Below, piece by piece: positions 56,297 to 64,000 of a stretch of DNA of 64,000 nt. The stretch is from the NCBI RefSeq assembly GCF_009828925.2, contig NZ_WUTY02000001.1, forward strand, positions 2,572,492 to 2,636,491, written 5' to 3'. Under the pieces are notes generated by a model. The model ran no database searches. It was not told the origin of the DNA and saw nothing but the letters and a program-made list of their open reading frames with translations. Position 1 is the first letter of the stretch. Every line of letters starts with the position of its first letter. Source of the DNA: Methylicorpusculum oleiharenae (GTDB lineage Bacteria; Pseudomonadota; Gammaproteobacteria; Methylococcales; Methylomonadaceae). The translations under genes were made by a program, and so were the position numbers.

Positions 56297-57406
56297 TTAA
56301 ATGTTCAACATGTTATCGAATGATCGTGGTCGCCCTCTATTTTGAATTCTAGGTTTAGGCATTTCCTTACGGCCAAAGGTCCTGCCGTTATCTTGTACTA
56401 AGGCCCTGGCGATGTGGTCAACCTTGGTAAGGTACTTCGCAGCACTTTTCAAGGCATCGATCAGATGATGGTCGTAGTAATTGATCATGCCGATGGCGAG
56501 GGATTCGTACTGGTTTTTACAAGCATTGCAGTTGTAATAAACCCCTCGGTTCTGTGTTAGCTTTTTCCAATATTCACCGATAAGCATGACCAATGTTTCA
56601 TCTTCTCGGACCTGTGAACCATCGCAAAAGAAGAGGAAATGGTAATGCCAGCCTTTATCCGGACCACATTCAAGTTTCCATGCATACCCCACCACATTTT
56701 CAAACAGTTTATTGGAATCCATATTATCAAGGAACCGCTTGAGATCCTGTTTGGCTTCAAAGTATCGTGTATTCCAGTCTTGTTCTATCCAAACGGTATC
56801 CCACTGATAACCCAGATCAACCCGCAACACCAGGAGTCGAGCGTAGCGGTTAAACAAGGCATCTATATATGCCAGCAACCGTTCATACGCATTCCATGAT
56901 GCATGATTGGCATTGTAGATCAGAGTTTTAAAACCCCGACTACCCATCTCTTGTCTGACTTGATACATGAAATCGTCTATGCCTGTCGCCATATCGACGA
57001 AGTTGTTGTATGTCTGATCGGTGTTATATACACCGCTCTGGATATTCAAGGCTTCGTGACGTCGTACCTTTTCGATCAAACCGGCAGTATCGGCATGTTT
57101 AGCAAAGATATTGAGATAGGGGTTAAACGTGTACAGGGGATAGTAACGGGCTACCTGTTCCATGCAGTTAGCCAGGGTGACGATCACTGCACGGGCAAGC
57201 AGTGACGTAGTGGTGTGTTTGCTACCGTCTTCAGCTGCCGTGACACTAAACAAGCAGTCGTCTTTTAACTGCTGGATGATCGGCATGAGGTTCTTGATGT
57301 GATCCAAGGCAAGGGTCGGCTGCTGCTGATGTTCCTGACACAGGATGCTGTGGATGATGTTGCTGAGGGTGTAGTCGTGTTGTTGTTGGATTGCGGTTGT
57401 GTTCAT
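56297..57406 (-). CDS. Inovirus Gp2 / YagK-YfjJ-like HUH protein
   Basis: 369 residues. The segment GPDKGWHYHFLFFCDGSQV contains a His-x-His (H254, H256) after a long helical region, the metal-binding layout of HUH replication or relaxase domains; LLVLRVDLGYQWD upstream is the first strand of that fold. AAKYLTKVDH (about residue 333) offers the candidate tyrosine. This matches the YagK/YfjJ and inovirus Gp2 group found in prophages and islands. CNACKNQY may bind zinc. Likely a replication initiator of a former rolling-circle element. Strong inverted repeats lie just upstream of its start. Confidence 0.8.
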   Translation of the reverse strand: MNTTAIQQQHDYTLSNIIHSILCQEHQQQPTLALDHIKNLMPIIQQLKDDCLFSVTAAEDGSKHTTTSLLARAVIVTLANCMEQVARYYPLYTFNPYLNIFAKHADTAGLIEKVRRHEALNIQSGVYNTDQTYNNFVDMATGIDDFMYQVRQEMGSRGFKTLIYNANHASWNAYERLLAYIDALFNRYARLLVLRVDLGYQWDTVWIEQDWNTRYFEAKQDLKRFLDNMDSNKLFENVVGYAWKLECGPDKGWHYHFLFFCDGSQVREDETLVMLIGEYWKKLTQNRGVYYNCNACKNQYESLAIGMINYYDHHLIDALKSAAKYLTKVDHIARALVQDNGRTFGRKEMPKPRIQNRGRPRSFDNMLNI

Positions 57407-57541
57407 AACGGCCTCGTTGATTGAAGTGATTTAAAAACATCGATGGCGTTTATGCAGTAACGGATGCCGTAATAGTATGGAGAGCACTACTTACGACAGG
57501 CAGTTCATGGTCAGGCAATGGCGATAGGATTGGGATGCGTA

Positions 57542-57572
57542 TGTGATGGTTTATTTGAAGTAAACCATCACA
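57542..57572. repeat. 12-bp perfect inverted repeat upstream of the HUH protein gene
   Basis: TGTGATGGTTTA and its complement around a 7-base loop, 136 bases before the start codon of the leftward HUH gene. Candidate operator or origin hairpin. Confidence 0.6.
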
Positions 57573-57850
57573 GGACCCTAAGCACCTGTAAGAAGTGGAT
57601 TAGGGGTAGTAGCGAGGGATGGCATGAGTAGGTGTAGGAGAATTATGTATTAATAATATTAATATCATAAACTCCAAAAGTACCCTGCCATATAAAACAC
57701 TTGGCATCCAGGATCATCGGTAACGATTGACGCTGGACACCTAGTAAAAACAAACCTGAAGATTTATACCAAGTTAGTGCACAACTCCAATTGATACCCC
57801 GTTGCCGATAAAATTTTATTGATAACCAATATCAGATGGGAGCCGATTAG

Positions 57851-57949
57851 CACGACATTGACGACATTAAAATCCGGATTTCGATAAAAAAGCCCTCCAA
57901 AAGAAGCGTTTTTTTGGTTTTTTGGGCAAATAATGTCGTCAATGTCGTG
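57851..57949. repeat. 18-bp inverted repeat with internal iterons
   Basis: CACGACATTGACGACATT and its exact complement lie 63 bases apart. Each arm holds two CGACATT units. Between them GCCCTCCAAAA pairs partly with GGTTTTTTGGGC. In the 600-bp gap between the HUH gene and the TA genes, it may be a replication origin or operator of the former replicon. Confidence 0.6.
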
Positions 57950-58013
57950 GCATCATCCAGGAGATATCCGCACAGGCAAAATTGCTTTTTGATTCTTGCA
58001 ACACGTCATCAAA

Positions 58014-58187
58014 ATGCTCAAAGCCGATAGCGGGATAGTTTCCGCTATTAGCAAAATGACTGTAGAGAGCGAGCGCCTAGAAGCCCTCGAGCAACCCAAA
58101 GCGCTGCTCTTAACGAACGAAGAAATCGCTTCTGCACTAGGCTTTCAGCAATCAGCTTCAAAGTTGACGGAACTTCCCGAAGCTTAA
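58014..58187 (+). CDS. Possible small protein, weakly supported
   Basis: 57 residues from the ATG (a TTG lies six codons earlier). MLKADSGIVSAISKMTVESE, then NEEIASALGFQQSASKL, which might be a short helix-turn-helix. No Shine-Dalgarno and no family. It could be random open frame. Confidence 0.3.
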   Translation: MLKADSGIVSAISKMTVESERLEALEQPKALLLTNEEIASALGFQQSASKLTELPEA

Positions 58188-58252
58188 GTTGACCAAATCG
58201 AACGATTTGGACTAAATTAGCCAGAACAGACCGTCATACTCAGGAGGCTACC

Positions 58253-58504
58253 ATGCAAACCTTTACCGCCAACGAAGCTAAAACCCGCTTTGGCGAATTC
58301 CTCGACATCGCTCAACGCGAACCGGTTCGGGTAACGCGTCATGACCGGGTGGTCGGGGTGATGGTCAGTGCCGAAGACTATGAAGCTATGCGGACCTATT
58401 ATGCCGACCGCTTGCGCAAAACCATGGACGAAACTGCCGAAGCAGCAGAAAAAGCCGGCATGACACCGGACATCCTCGAACAGTTACTGGCGGATGAAAG
58501 CTGA
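58253..58504 (+). CDS. Phd/YefM-family antitoxin
   Basis: 83 residues, start after AGGAGG. MQTFTANEAKTRFGEFLDIAQREPVRVTR (read in parts: TANEAKTRFGEFLD, EPVRVTRHDRVVGVMVSAEDY) is the Phd/YefM fold that binds operator DNA. The C-terminal helix (ADRLRKTMDETAEAAEK) should wrap the toxin. Overlaps the PIN toxin by 11 bases, the normal antitoxin-first order. Likely autoregulated. Confidence 0.92.
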   Translation: MQTFTANEAKTRFGEFLDIAQREPVRVTRHDRVVGVMVSAEDYEAMRTYYADRLRKTMDETAEAAEKAGMTPDILEQLLADES

Positions 58505-58952
58505 AGGTGCAGGTCTAATCGCGGTCATCGACACCAATGTTTGGATCAGCGGTTTTCTGAGTAAAGCTGGCGCACCGGCGTTTTTGACCCGACAGGTGGT
58601 TAGCTATGGTCGACCGGTTTTCACGTTAGCTACTTTTGCCGAATTACAGGAACGCTTATGGCGCCCCAAGTTTGATCGTTACCTGAGCCTGGAACACCGC
58701 AAACAACTGTTACGTGACATTGACGCTGCCGCCTTTTGGGCCAACGTACCACCGGAAATCGAGCAGAAAACTTTTTCGCGTGATCCCGACGATGACAAGT
58801 TTATCCACGCTGCTTTAGCCACTAACGCACCTTGGCTGGTTACCGGTGATCAGGATTTATTGGTTCTGGCAAACGCTTTACAATCGCTGGGCGTAAAGAT
58901 TCTGTCGCCCGCCGATGCATTGCAATTACCGAACTTTCAAATCGAACCCTAG
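58494..58952 (+). CDS. PIN-domain toxin (TIGR00305 type)
   Basis: 152 residues. Acidic residues D13 (VIDTNVWIS), E50 (FAELQERL), D100/D101 (DPDDDKFI) and D119 (TGDQDLL) form the PIN ribonuclease active site. Pairs with the overlapping Phd-type antitoxin. Such modules stabilise islands by post-segregational killing and may act in phage defence. Confidence 0.92.
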   Translation: MKAEGAGLIAVIDTNVWISGFLSKAGAPAFLTRQVVSYGRPVFTLATFAELQERLWRPKFDRYLSLEHRKQLLRDIDAAAFWANVPPEIEQKTFSRDPDDDKFIHAALATNAPWLVTGDQDLLVLANALQSLGVKILSPADALQLPNFQIEP

Positions 58953-59006
58953 CAAAATCAAACGTACTTAATGACGCTCAATCTTTCCATTAAACGGAGT
59001 TAATAA

Positions 59007-60803
59007 ATGTCTACCCAGCGATACTCGGTCACTCCGCATCCCATTGAAACACTGCTGACCTGGGTGAAGTCTGGCGAGATTGCGATACCCGAGATTCAAC
59101 GACCGTTCGTTTGGGAAGCGACCAAGGTGCGCAACCTGCTCGATTCGCTGTACCAGGGTTATCCGGTGGGTTATCTGATTGCCTGGCGCAACCCAAATGT
59201 CAAACTGAAGGATGGCACAACATCAACCGGTAAGCGCATTCTGATCGACGGCCAACAACGCGTAACGGCCTTAATGGCGTCTTTGCTGGGTGTGGAAGTG
59301 TTGAATGAAGATTACGAGACGGTGCAGATTCGCATCGCCTTCAATCCACAAGAAGAATCCTTCGAAGTTGCAAATCCGGCTATCCGGAAAAATGTTGCTT
59401 GGTTGCCTGATGTCGCCAGCGTCTTCAATCCAGCCACCAGCGTTTTTCAATTGGTCAGTGACTATTGCCAAGCGAATCAGAGTTGCTCTCAAGACAAGAT
59501 ATTCAAAGTCATCGAGAAGCTACGCGGCATCATTCACAACCATGTCGGCATCATCGAACTGGCCGAAGATTTGGATATCGATACAGTGACCGAAATATTT
59601 ATTCGGGTCAATTCCGCAGGTTCACCCTTATCTCAAGCTGATTTTGCCATGTCGAAAATTGCAGTGAATGAAACCTATGGCGGCAACTTGCTGCGTAAGG
59701 CCATTGATTATTTCTGCCACCTGGCCGTTGCGCCTGACTTTATCAGTAAGATTAAGAAAAATGACCTGGCTTTTGTCGGTTCCGATTTCTTTGACAAGAT
59801 GAAATGGATTGCCGACGTCAATGATGACATTTACGACCCGACCTACACCGACATGTTGCGGGTGGCGTTTACCTCCGAATTTGGCAGGGGTAAGTTACAA
59901 GACTTGGTGGCTTTGCTTTCCGGCAGGAATTTCGAGACGAAGCAATTTGAAGATGCCATTGCGGAAGACTCCTTTGCCCGTTTGAAGAATGGAATTTTAG
60001 CTTTCGTCAACAAAACCCATTTTGACCGTATCACCATGATCTTGCGTTCTGCCGGATTTATTACCAGCGGTTTGATCGGTGGTCGTAACGCCGTCAATTT
60101 TGCCTACATTATTTATCTACGGGGCCGCGCCGAAAAGGTGCCGCCCGCTGAATTAGAAAGTCTGGTCAGACGCTGGTTTGTAATGTCGATGCTGCGCGGA
60201 CGCTATAGCGGATCACCGGAATCGACCTTTGATTTCGACATCCGGCAAATTAGCAGTCGCGGCTTGGTGAATTATGTGGAGTCTGTCATTCCGAATGAAT
60301 TACCCGATAGCTTTTGGACTGGGATGTTGCCGCAGTTTATGGATACGTCATCCATCAACAGCCCTTACTTCTTGTGCTACCAAGCTGCACAAGTCAAATT
60401 AGGGGACAAAGGCTTTCTGTCGCGAGATATCACGGTAACGGATTTATTGCTTAACAGAGCTGACATACATCATGTTTATCCGCGCCAGCACTTAAAGGGC
60501 ATGGGCTTATCACGGGGCACCTACAACCAAATTGCCAATTATGTTGTCGCGCAAAGTGAGATTAATATTGCGATAGGCTCTAAAGCACCGGCAGTATATT
60601 TTGCCGAACTAGGAGAGCAGTGTAATGGTGGTGCTAAGAAATATGGTGGTATCACTACAAAAGACGATCTTGCCGCCAACTTAGTTACGAACTGCATCCC
60701 GGTTTCGATGTTGGAAGGTGAGATACCTGATTTCAATGTCTTTCTGGAGGAACGACGTAAGCTGATGGCTTTGAAAATCAAAACTTGGTTTGAAACGTTA
60801 TAA
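59007..60803 (+). CDS. GmrSD-like DUF262/HNH protein
   Basis: 598 residues, start after AACGGAG. The N-terminal DUF262 (ParB-like) domain has [10 protein letters not shown] (QRxxxW at 31-36) and [11 protein letters not shown] (80-88). Near the C-terminus [13 protein letters not shown] (H488, H489) with YNQIANYV and QSEINIAIG is a DUF1524-type HNH nuclease. GmrSD enzymes cut modified (for example glucosylated) phage DNA; SspE of phosphorothioation systems is related. No dnd/ssp modification genes are near, so a type IV restriction role is more likely. It follows the TA pair by 54 bases. Confidence 0.85.
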   Translation: MSTQRYSVTPHPIETLLTWVKSGEIAIPEIQRPFVWEATKVRNLLDSLYQGYPVGYLIAWRNPNVKLKDGTTSTGKRILIDGQQRVTALMASLLGVEVLNEDYETVQIRIAFNPQEESFEVANPAIRKNVAWLPDVASVFNPATSVFQLVSDYCQANQSCSQDKIFKVIEKLRGIIHNHVGIIELAEDLDIDTVTEIFIRVNSAGSPLSQADFAMSKIAVNETYGGNLLRKAIDYFCHLAVAPDFISKIKKNDLAFVGSDFFDKMKWIADVNDDIYDPTYTDMLRVAFTSEFGRGKLQDLVALLSGRNFETKQFEDAIAEDSFARLKNGILAFVNKTHFDRITMILRSAGFITSGLIGGRNAVNFAYIIYLRGRAEKVPPAELESLVRRWFVMSMLRGRYSGSPESTFDFDIRQISSRGLVNYVESVIPNELPDSFWTGMLPQFMDTSSINSPYFLCYQAAQVKLGDKGFLSRDITVTDLLLNRADIHHVYPRQHLKGMGLSRGTYNQIANYVVAQSEINIAIGSKAPAVYFAELGEQCNGGAKKYGGITTKDDLAANLVTNCIPVSMLEGEIPDFNVFLEERRKLMALKIKTWFETL

Positions 60804-60814
60804 TGACCGAAGCC

Positions 60815-61047
60815 ACAACCTGAGCAGCATAAAGCGGTCCCGCGCTGGCTGATGTGTCGCTGAAAATAGCAGGGGCTGCGCGAGTATCCAACTTGCTGGG
60901 CAAGCGGGAATCCTTCCTGGACTTTCTAGTAATCCATTACGTCAGTGCGTATGAAGAAAAGTAAGACGCCACCAAACTGGCGCCACTGCGGCAATTGAAA
61001 TAGGGTTCAACACACGATGCAGTGGACCAGCTGGGAGCAGCGGTCTG
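60815..61047 (+). pseudogene. Relic of a type I restriction (HsdR/EcoEI-type) C-terminus
   Basis: The frame reads ARVSNLLGKRESFLDFLVIH with internal stops later, then DATKLAPLRQLK and THDAVDQLGAAV. This parallels the C-terminal region of EcoEI-type HsdR (FL.FVL..Y....V.ELD..KL..LL.LKY....DA...LG). Three stops show it is dead. It suggests an earlier R-M system at this place. Confidence 0.5.
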
Positions 61048-61057
61048 ATGAAATTCG

Positions 61058-62911
61058 TCAAATATCAGCGGGTTTCAGCGCTATCCGTACGGTTAAGTCA
61101 GGCCTATTCAAGTCGCTACTGTGAGCGTATTTTTTGTGTTTTCTGACCTCTAATTCCGGCATTTTGCTCTGAGCTTTAGCGAGTTTCTGATGCGGCAAAG
61201 ATGCATCCTGATCCAGGTGCGAATTTGCCTCATCACGATCAAGCTCTACAACTGTGACGGACAATTGCTCTTTTGGCTGCTCCGGCACCATCTCATTGAG
61301 CCTTGTTTCAGCCATTGACGAATGACTCGTCTCAAAAAAATTGTCCTGCATTTCGATTTTTTTAGCGGTGGTGATTCGCCATTTGCAATTGGAGCCACGT
61401 TTGCCGAGAGAGGTACAGTCAATTCCAAACTTTCGAAGAACCGGTGCGGCTCTTTTAAGATCGCTGCCAAATTTCTTTGGGGTAATTGACGGTTGCTTCA
61501 ATCTTTCATCTATATAGGGTTTGATCTCATCAAGCCAATCGATCGCAGCCATTTCCTTGGTTGAGTTTGGATTATCAATTGCCCAAAAGTGAATCAAGTT
61601 GGCAGTCTTGTTTTCTTCTAGCGAAGCAAATATTTGTTCCGTAGCTAATAAGTTTAATTGGGCTTCGAACTCATTGGTATTGTTATAAATAATCATGCTG
61701 AGCTTCATGCCAATCTCAGCAATCTCATGCATATCCAAATAGTTACATATTGGAATGTCCTGAGTAGGATGAAAATTAGCAACGTATTTTGTAAGTATGA
61801 GCAATTCCAGGCGCGCGTCATCAATGTATTTCTCGCCAATTGCGATATTGTGCATCTTATCTGTCTGAGGTTTCAACTCAATAGTCAGACTTTTAGTCAG
61901 TAATCTTTCATTTGTTACAATAGACGTATCGGAATTCAATAGAATTGGGCGATTAACAAAAAAATCGCCAAGAGACTTAGCATTTCCGATAGGAGTTGTA
62001 ATTCTGGCTCCCTTCGCTGTCATTATTTCGGCCATACGAATCTGAACCTCGTCTGGTAGTATTTCTACGTTGTCATAACTTAAGACATGGCCCTCCATGG
62101 TTTGTCGTTCAAGCTCTGCGATTGACCGTGGGGCTTTATTTGTCAGTTGGATATTAGGGTCAATTATTTTTCTTAAAATTTCTTGTGCCGTTGTCTTACC
62201 CGATTTTGACTCCCCGGTCAATTCCAGTAATGTATAGCTTTGTCCAATAATAGATTGAATCAACCATGATAAAACAAGTAAAAAACACTCCTCGGGAAGT
62301 TTCAGTTGTTTGCAGATAAGGTCAATTAAATAATTGAACCCAGGGCTTGATTGATAATTATAGTATAGAGGTTTGTTTAAATAGTCCGGATGGGGAGCTG
62401 GAATGTTAACCATGCCCTCTGGGAAATAAGCCTTACAAGGAAGGAAACCGCTCCTAATTGTGAAATAGTTATTGTTGGAAAAAAAATAAGCAATACCGCC
62501 CCCAACGAGGTGAGCAATTCTAATGTGCAGAATGCGTTCTGCTTCGGTGTCTTGGATCCATAATGTTGGGTTTCCAGAAATTATTGAGCAAGCAATCTTG
62601 ATTTCTTTTTCGGTGATTTGCCGCATTGAGCCTGAGTATGCAGCCGCTTTAATTAGTTCAATAAGCTGTATATTGTCCCAAAATAAAATTCTATAATAAA
62701 ATGTAACGTACTTAGTTCCTAACACACTTTTTCTTAACTGTATCATTCCTTCGTTTAATTCAGGATTGCTCAGGTATTTGTGCAAGAGGTCAATGTTACT
62801 CTCTGACTTTGTTTTTTTGGATGTTGAATTTTGCGGAATAGGTGCAGGGTTTATATATACTTGTTGGGGAAGCGAATAATCTGGGTTTTGTGGATACGAT
62901 GGGTAGTTCAT
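61058..62911 (-). CDS. SF3/D5-like P-loop ATPase, AT-rich gene near attR
   Basis: 617 residues from the ATG 10 bases after AAGGA (a TTG 13 codons earlier is possible). Walker A GESKSGKT (233-240), then GHVLSYDNVEILPDEVQIRM as Walker B-like segment and RPILLNSDTSIVTNERLLTK (sensor-type region), as in phage/satellite primase-helicases and related ICE ATPases. The N-terminal 200 residues may hold a degenerate primase. AT-rich like the unknown gene at the other end. Probable replication helicase of the integrated element. Confidence 0.75.
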   Translation of the reverse strand: MNYPSYPQNPDYSLPQQVYINPAPIPQNSTSKKTKSESNIDLLHKYLSNPELNEGMIQLRKSVLGTKYVTFYYRILFWDNIQLIELIKAAAYSGSMRQITEKEIKIACSIISGNPTLWIQDTEAERILHIRIAHLVGGGIAYFFSNNNYFTIRSGFLPCKAYFPEGMVNIPAPHPDYLNKPLYYNYQSSPGFNYLIDLICKQLKLPEECFLLVLSWLIQSIIGQSYTLLELTGESKSGKTTAQEILRKIIDPNIQLTNKAPRSIAELERQTMEGHVLSYDNVEILPDEVQIRMAEIMTAKGARITTPIGNAKSLGDFFVNRPILLNSDTSIVTNERLLTKSLTIELKPQTDKMHNIAIGEKYIDDARLELLILTKYVANFHPTQDIPICNYLDMHEIAEIGMKLSMIIYNNTNEFEAQLNLLATEQIFASLEENKTANLIHFWAIDNPNSTKEMAAIDWLDEIKPYIDERLKQPSITPKKFGSDLKRAAPVLRKFGIDCTSLGKRGSNCKWRITTAKKIEMQDNFFETSHSSMAETRLNEMVPEQPKEQLSVTVVELDRDEANSHLDQDASLPHQKLAKAQSKMPELEVRKHKKYAHSSDLNRPDLTVRIALKPADI

Positions 62912-63382
62912 AAAATGACAATCCTTCAGAATAAAGTTATGAAGAATCAAATTTGGCTAGAGCTCCTAGTCAGTAATGCTGATGGTTTTGACTAGAGTGC
63001 TTTAAATAGCCAAGCTGATTCGAACCTTGTTGACTCGGACTCATCGTAAATTGAAAACGCAGTAAATCTCGAGGAAGAAAACTTATATTTTTCTAGCAGC
63101 ATGATTGCCAGCTATCTGAAAATTATAATGTGGTGGGATGGTTAAATCTGATCAGAGACAATGCGATTGGCATGAAGAAGGATGGTTCATGTGTTTTCAA
63201 TCGGCTGGATATATCAATTGGAACAACCGAATGCGAAACCATAGCAAAGCTAGCATTTCGGTAGCTTTACTATGGCGATTTTTTGACGATTTTAATGTAG
63301 GTTCAGTTAGGCTTTATTAGGTTTGCGAACGAAAAGCCAGGTACTAAGTTATTGAAAAAAAAGGAAATAAAAAACAACGAAG
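62912..63382. other. Gap between the ATPase gene and attR
   Basis: About 470 AT-rich bases with the ATPase promoter region. A 60-codon frame at 63138-63320 has no ribosome site or family and is not accepted. No other feature. Confidence 0.5.
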
Positions 63383-63434
63383 GCACTTTTAATGCGATGG
63401 TCGTGCGTTCGAATCGCACACGACCCACCATCAT
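63383..63434. other. attR, right attachment site of the island
   Basis: Exact 52-base copy of attL. Only the 3' half of tRNA-Lys is present, so no second tRNA is made. It would also serve as the left junction of whatever element lies beyond. Confidence 0.92.
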
Positions 63435-63509
63435 AACACTTTGAAATAAAAAAGTTTTCAAGGATTTGAAAGCTTTAGTAACTGTGTACTAAAACCACCG
63501 ACTACAGTG

Positions 63510-63526
63510 ATAACTACAGTAGTTAT
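63510..63526. promoter_or_regulatory. Operator-like palindrome before the second integrase
   Basis: ATAACTAC and its complement around one central A, 28 bases before the ATG. ACTACAGT also occurs at 63501-63508. Likely control site of the integrase promoter. Confidence 0.5.
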
Positions 63527-63553
63527 GTTTTAACCTCATTCTGAGGAACACAG

Positions 63554-64000
63554 ATGCTTAACTTTCATATCATCAAAGTTGATCTCAAAAACGGCGAAAC
63601 CCGTTATCGTACCATTCTTACCAAATCTGGTAAGGGAATCAAAACAAAAACTTTTCGACGTAAACAAGATGCCCGTACTTGGGGTACTCGTTCTGTTCAT
63701 GAGTATCAAGAACACGAAGCTCAAGGCGTCCGCCCTTGTGTAATCCCTTTTGTTCGCCTTTCTGATGAATACATGACTTGGTGGTCTGGCAAAGATCACG
63801 ATCGTGCCCGACTCGTACAGTGGTGGAGCGTTCAACTTGGTAAAACCGTTCTGACCGAAATCACTCCCGACCTTATCCGCTCCAAGCTGAAATGTAAGCG
63901 ATTACTCGCCCCTGCCACATACAATAAACACCTCGCAGTTCTCTCGTCAATTTTGGACTTCGCTACCCGTCAGCAGGAAGATGACTCCATTTTGGATCAG
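63554..64000 (+). CDS. Second tyrosine integrase (N-terminal part)
   Basis: 149 residues to the window edge, no stop. The N-terminal DNA-binding domain (YRTILTKSGKGIKTKTFRRK, DARTWGTRSVHEYQEHEAQG) is followed by the SAM-like core-binding domain (LSDEYMTWWSGKDHDRARLV, TPDLIRSKLKCKRLLAPATY, LAVLSSILDFATR). This is the start of a phage-type integrase; the catalytic domain lies beyond. Unlike the first integrase. Its position just after attR suggests a second element in tandem at the same tRNA. Confidence 0.85.
   Translation, partial: MLNFHIIKVDLKNGETRYRTILTKSGKGIKTKTFRRKQDARTWGTRSVHEYQEHEAQGVRPCVIPFVRLSDEYMTWWSGKDHDRARLVQWWSVQLGKTVLTEITPDLIRSKLKCKRLLAPATYNKHLAVLSSILDFATRQQEDDSILDQ

Noticed and set aside
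63138-63320. 60-codon frame MVKSDQRQCDWHEEG
   Set aside because: No ribosome site, no family, unusual composition, in an AT-rich gap.

Overview
The window is one end of a conserved gammaproteobacterial gene block (pal - cpoB - queE - queC - tRNA-Lys) followed by a genomic island of about 60.9 kb inserted at the 3' end of the tRNA-Lys gene. A 52-bp direct repeat made of the tRNA 3' end plus four bases (2509-2560 and 63383-63434) marks the two junctions. A tyrosine integrase lies just inside the left junction. A second, unrelated integrase begins just beyond the right junction, so elements are probably stacked at this tRNA. The pal/cpoB/que order fits a gammaproteobacterium. A LuxR fragment and several intergenic repeats remind me of methanotrophs (Methylococcales), but that is inference.

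Layout. 1-2.5 kb: chromosome. 2.6-5.8 kb: integrase, overlapping AlpA/excisionase-like gene, and an AT-rich unknown. 6.2-11.7 kb: plasmid/ICE-type block (zinc-ribbon/glycine-zipper protein, DUF932, YqaJ nuclease, Gp3-like protein, RadC-like JAMM protein, small genes). 12.3-18.4 kb: 1546-aa helicase-nuclease and a nuclease-like gene. 18.7-29.4 kb: a degraded integron cassette array without an integron integrase. It has six attC-like sites, small unknown genes, one cassette with a frameshift, and one cassette carrying a 947-aa dynamin-like GTPase with a MIT_C-like C-terminus. An IS3-family element has inserted into one attC loop. The array is interrupted by relics (SRAP, UmuC, LuxR).

30.3-40.9 kb: a six-gene leftward operon: SNF2-type helicase, DUF4391, type III Mod, an ATPase/DUF4276 pair, and type III Res. 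42.4-47.0 kb: a two-gene unit of unknown function (nuclease-like/membrane protein plus coiled-coil/beta-propeller protein). 47.3-54.2 kb: two nested recombinase-in-trio (RIT) elements, the inner one splitting the third recombinase gene of the outer one. 54.2-55.9 kb: second copy of the IS3-family element. 56.3-63.4 kb: inovirus Gp2/YagK-like HUH protein with inverted repeats nearby, Phd/PIN toxin-antitoxin, GmrSD-like DUF262 protein, an HsdR relic, and an AT-rich SF3-like ATPase next to the right junction.

Most recognisable cargo is defence-related (helicase-nuclease, type III R-M with accessory genes, GmrSD-like, TA, probably the GTPase and the two-gene unit). No conjugation genes were seen, so the island looks integrative but not self-transmissible. 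The integrase/AlpA/ATPase framework could come from a satellite-like element that collected defence genes, a cassette array and RIT elements.
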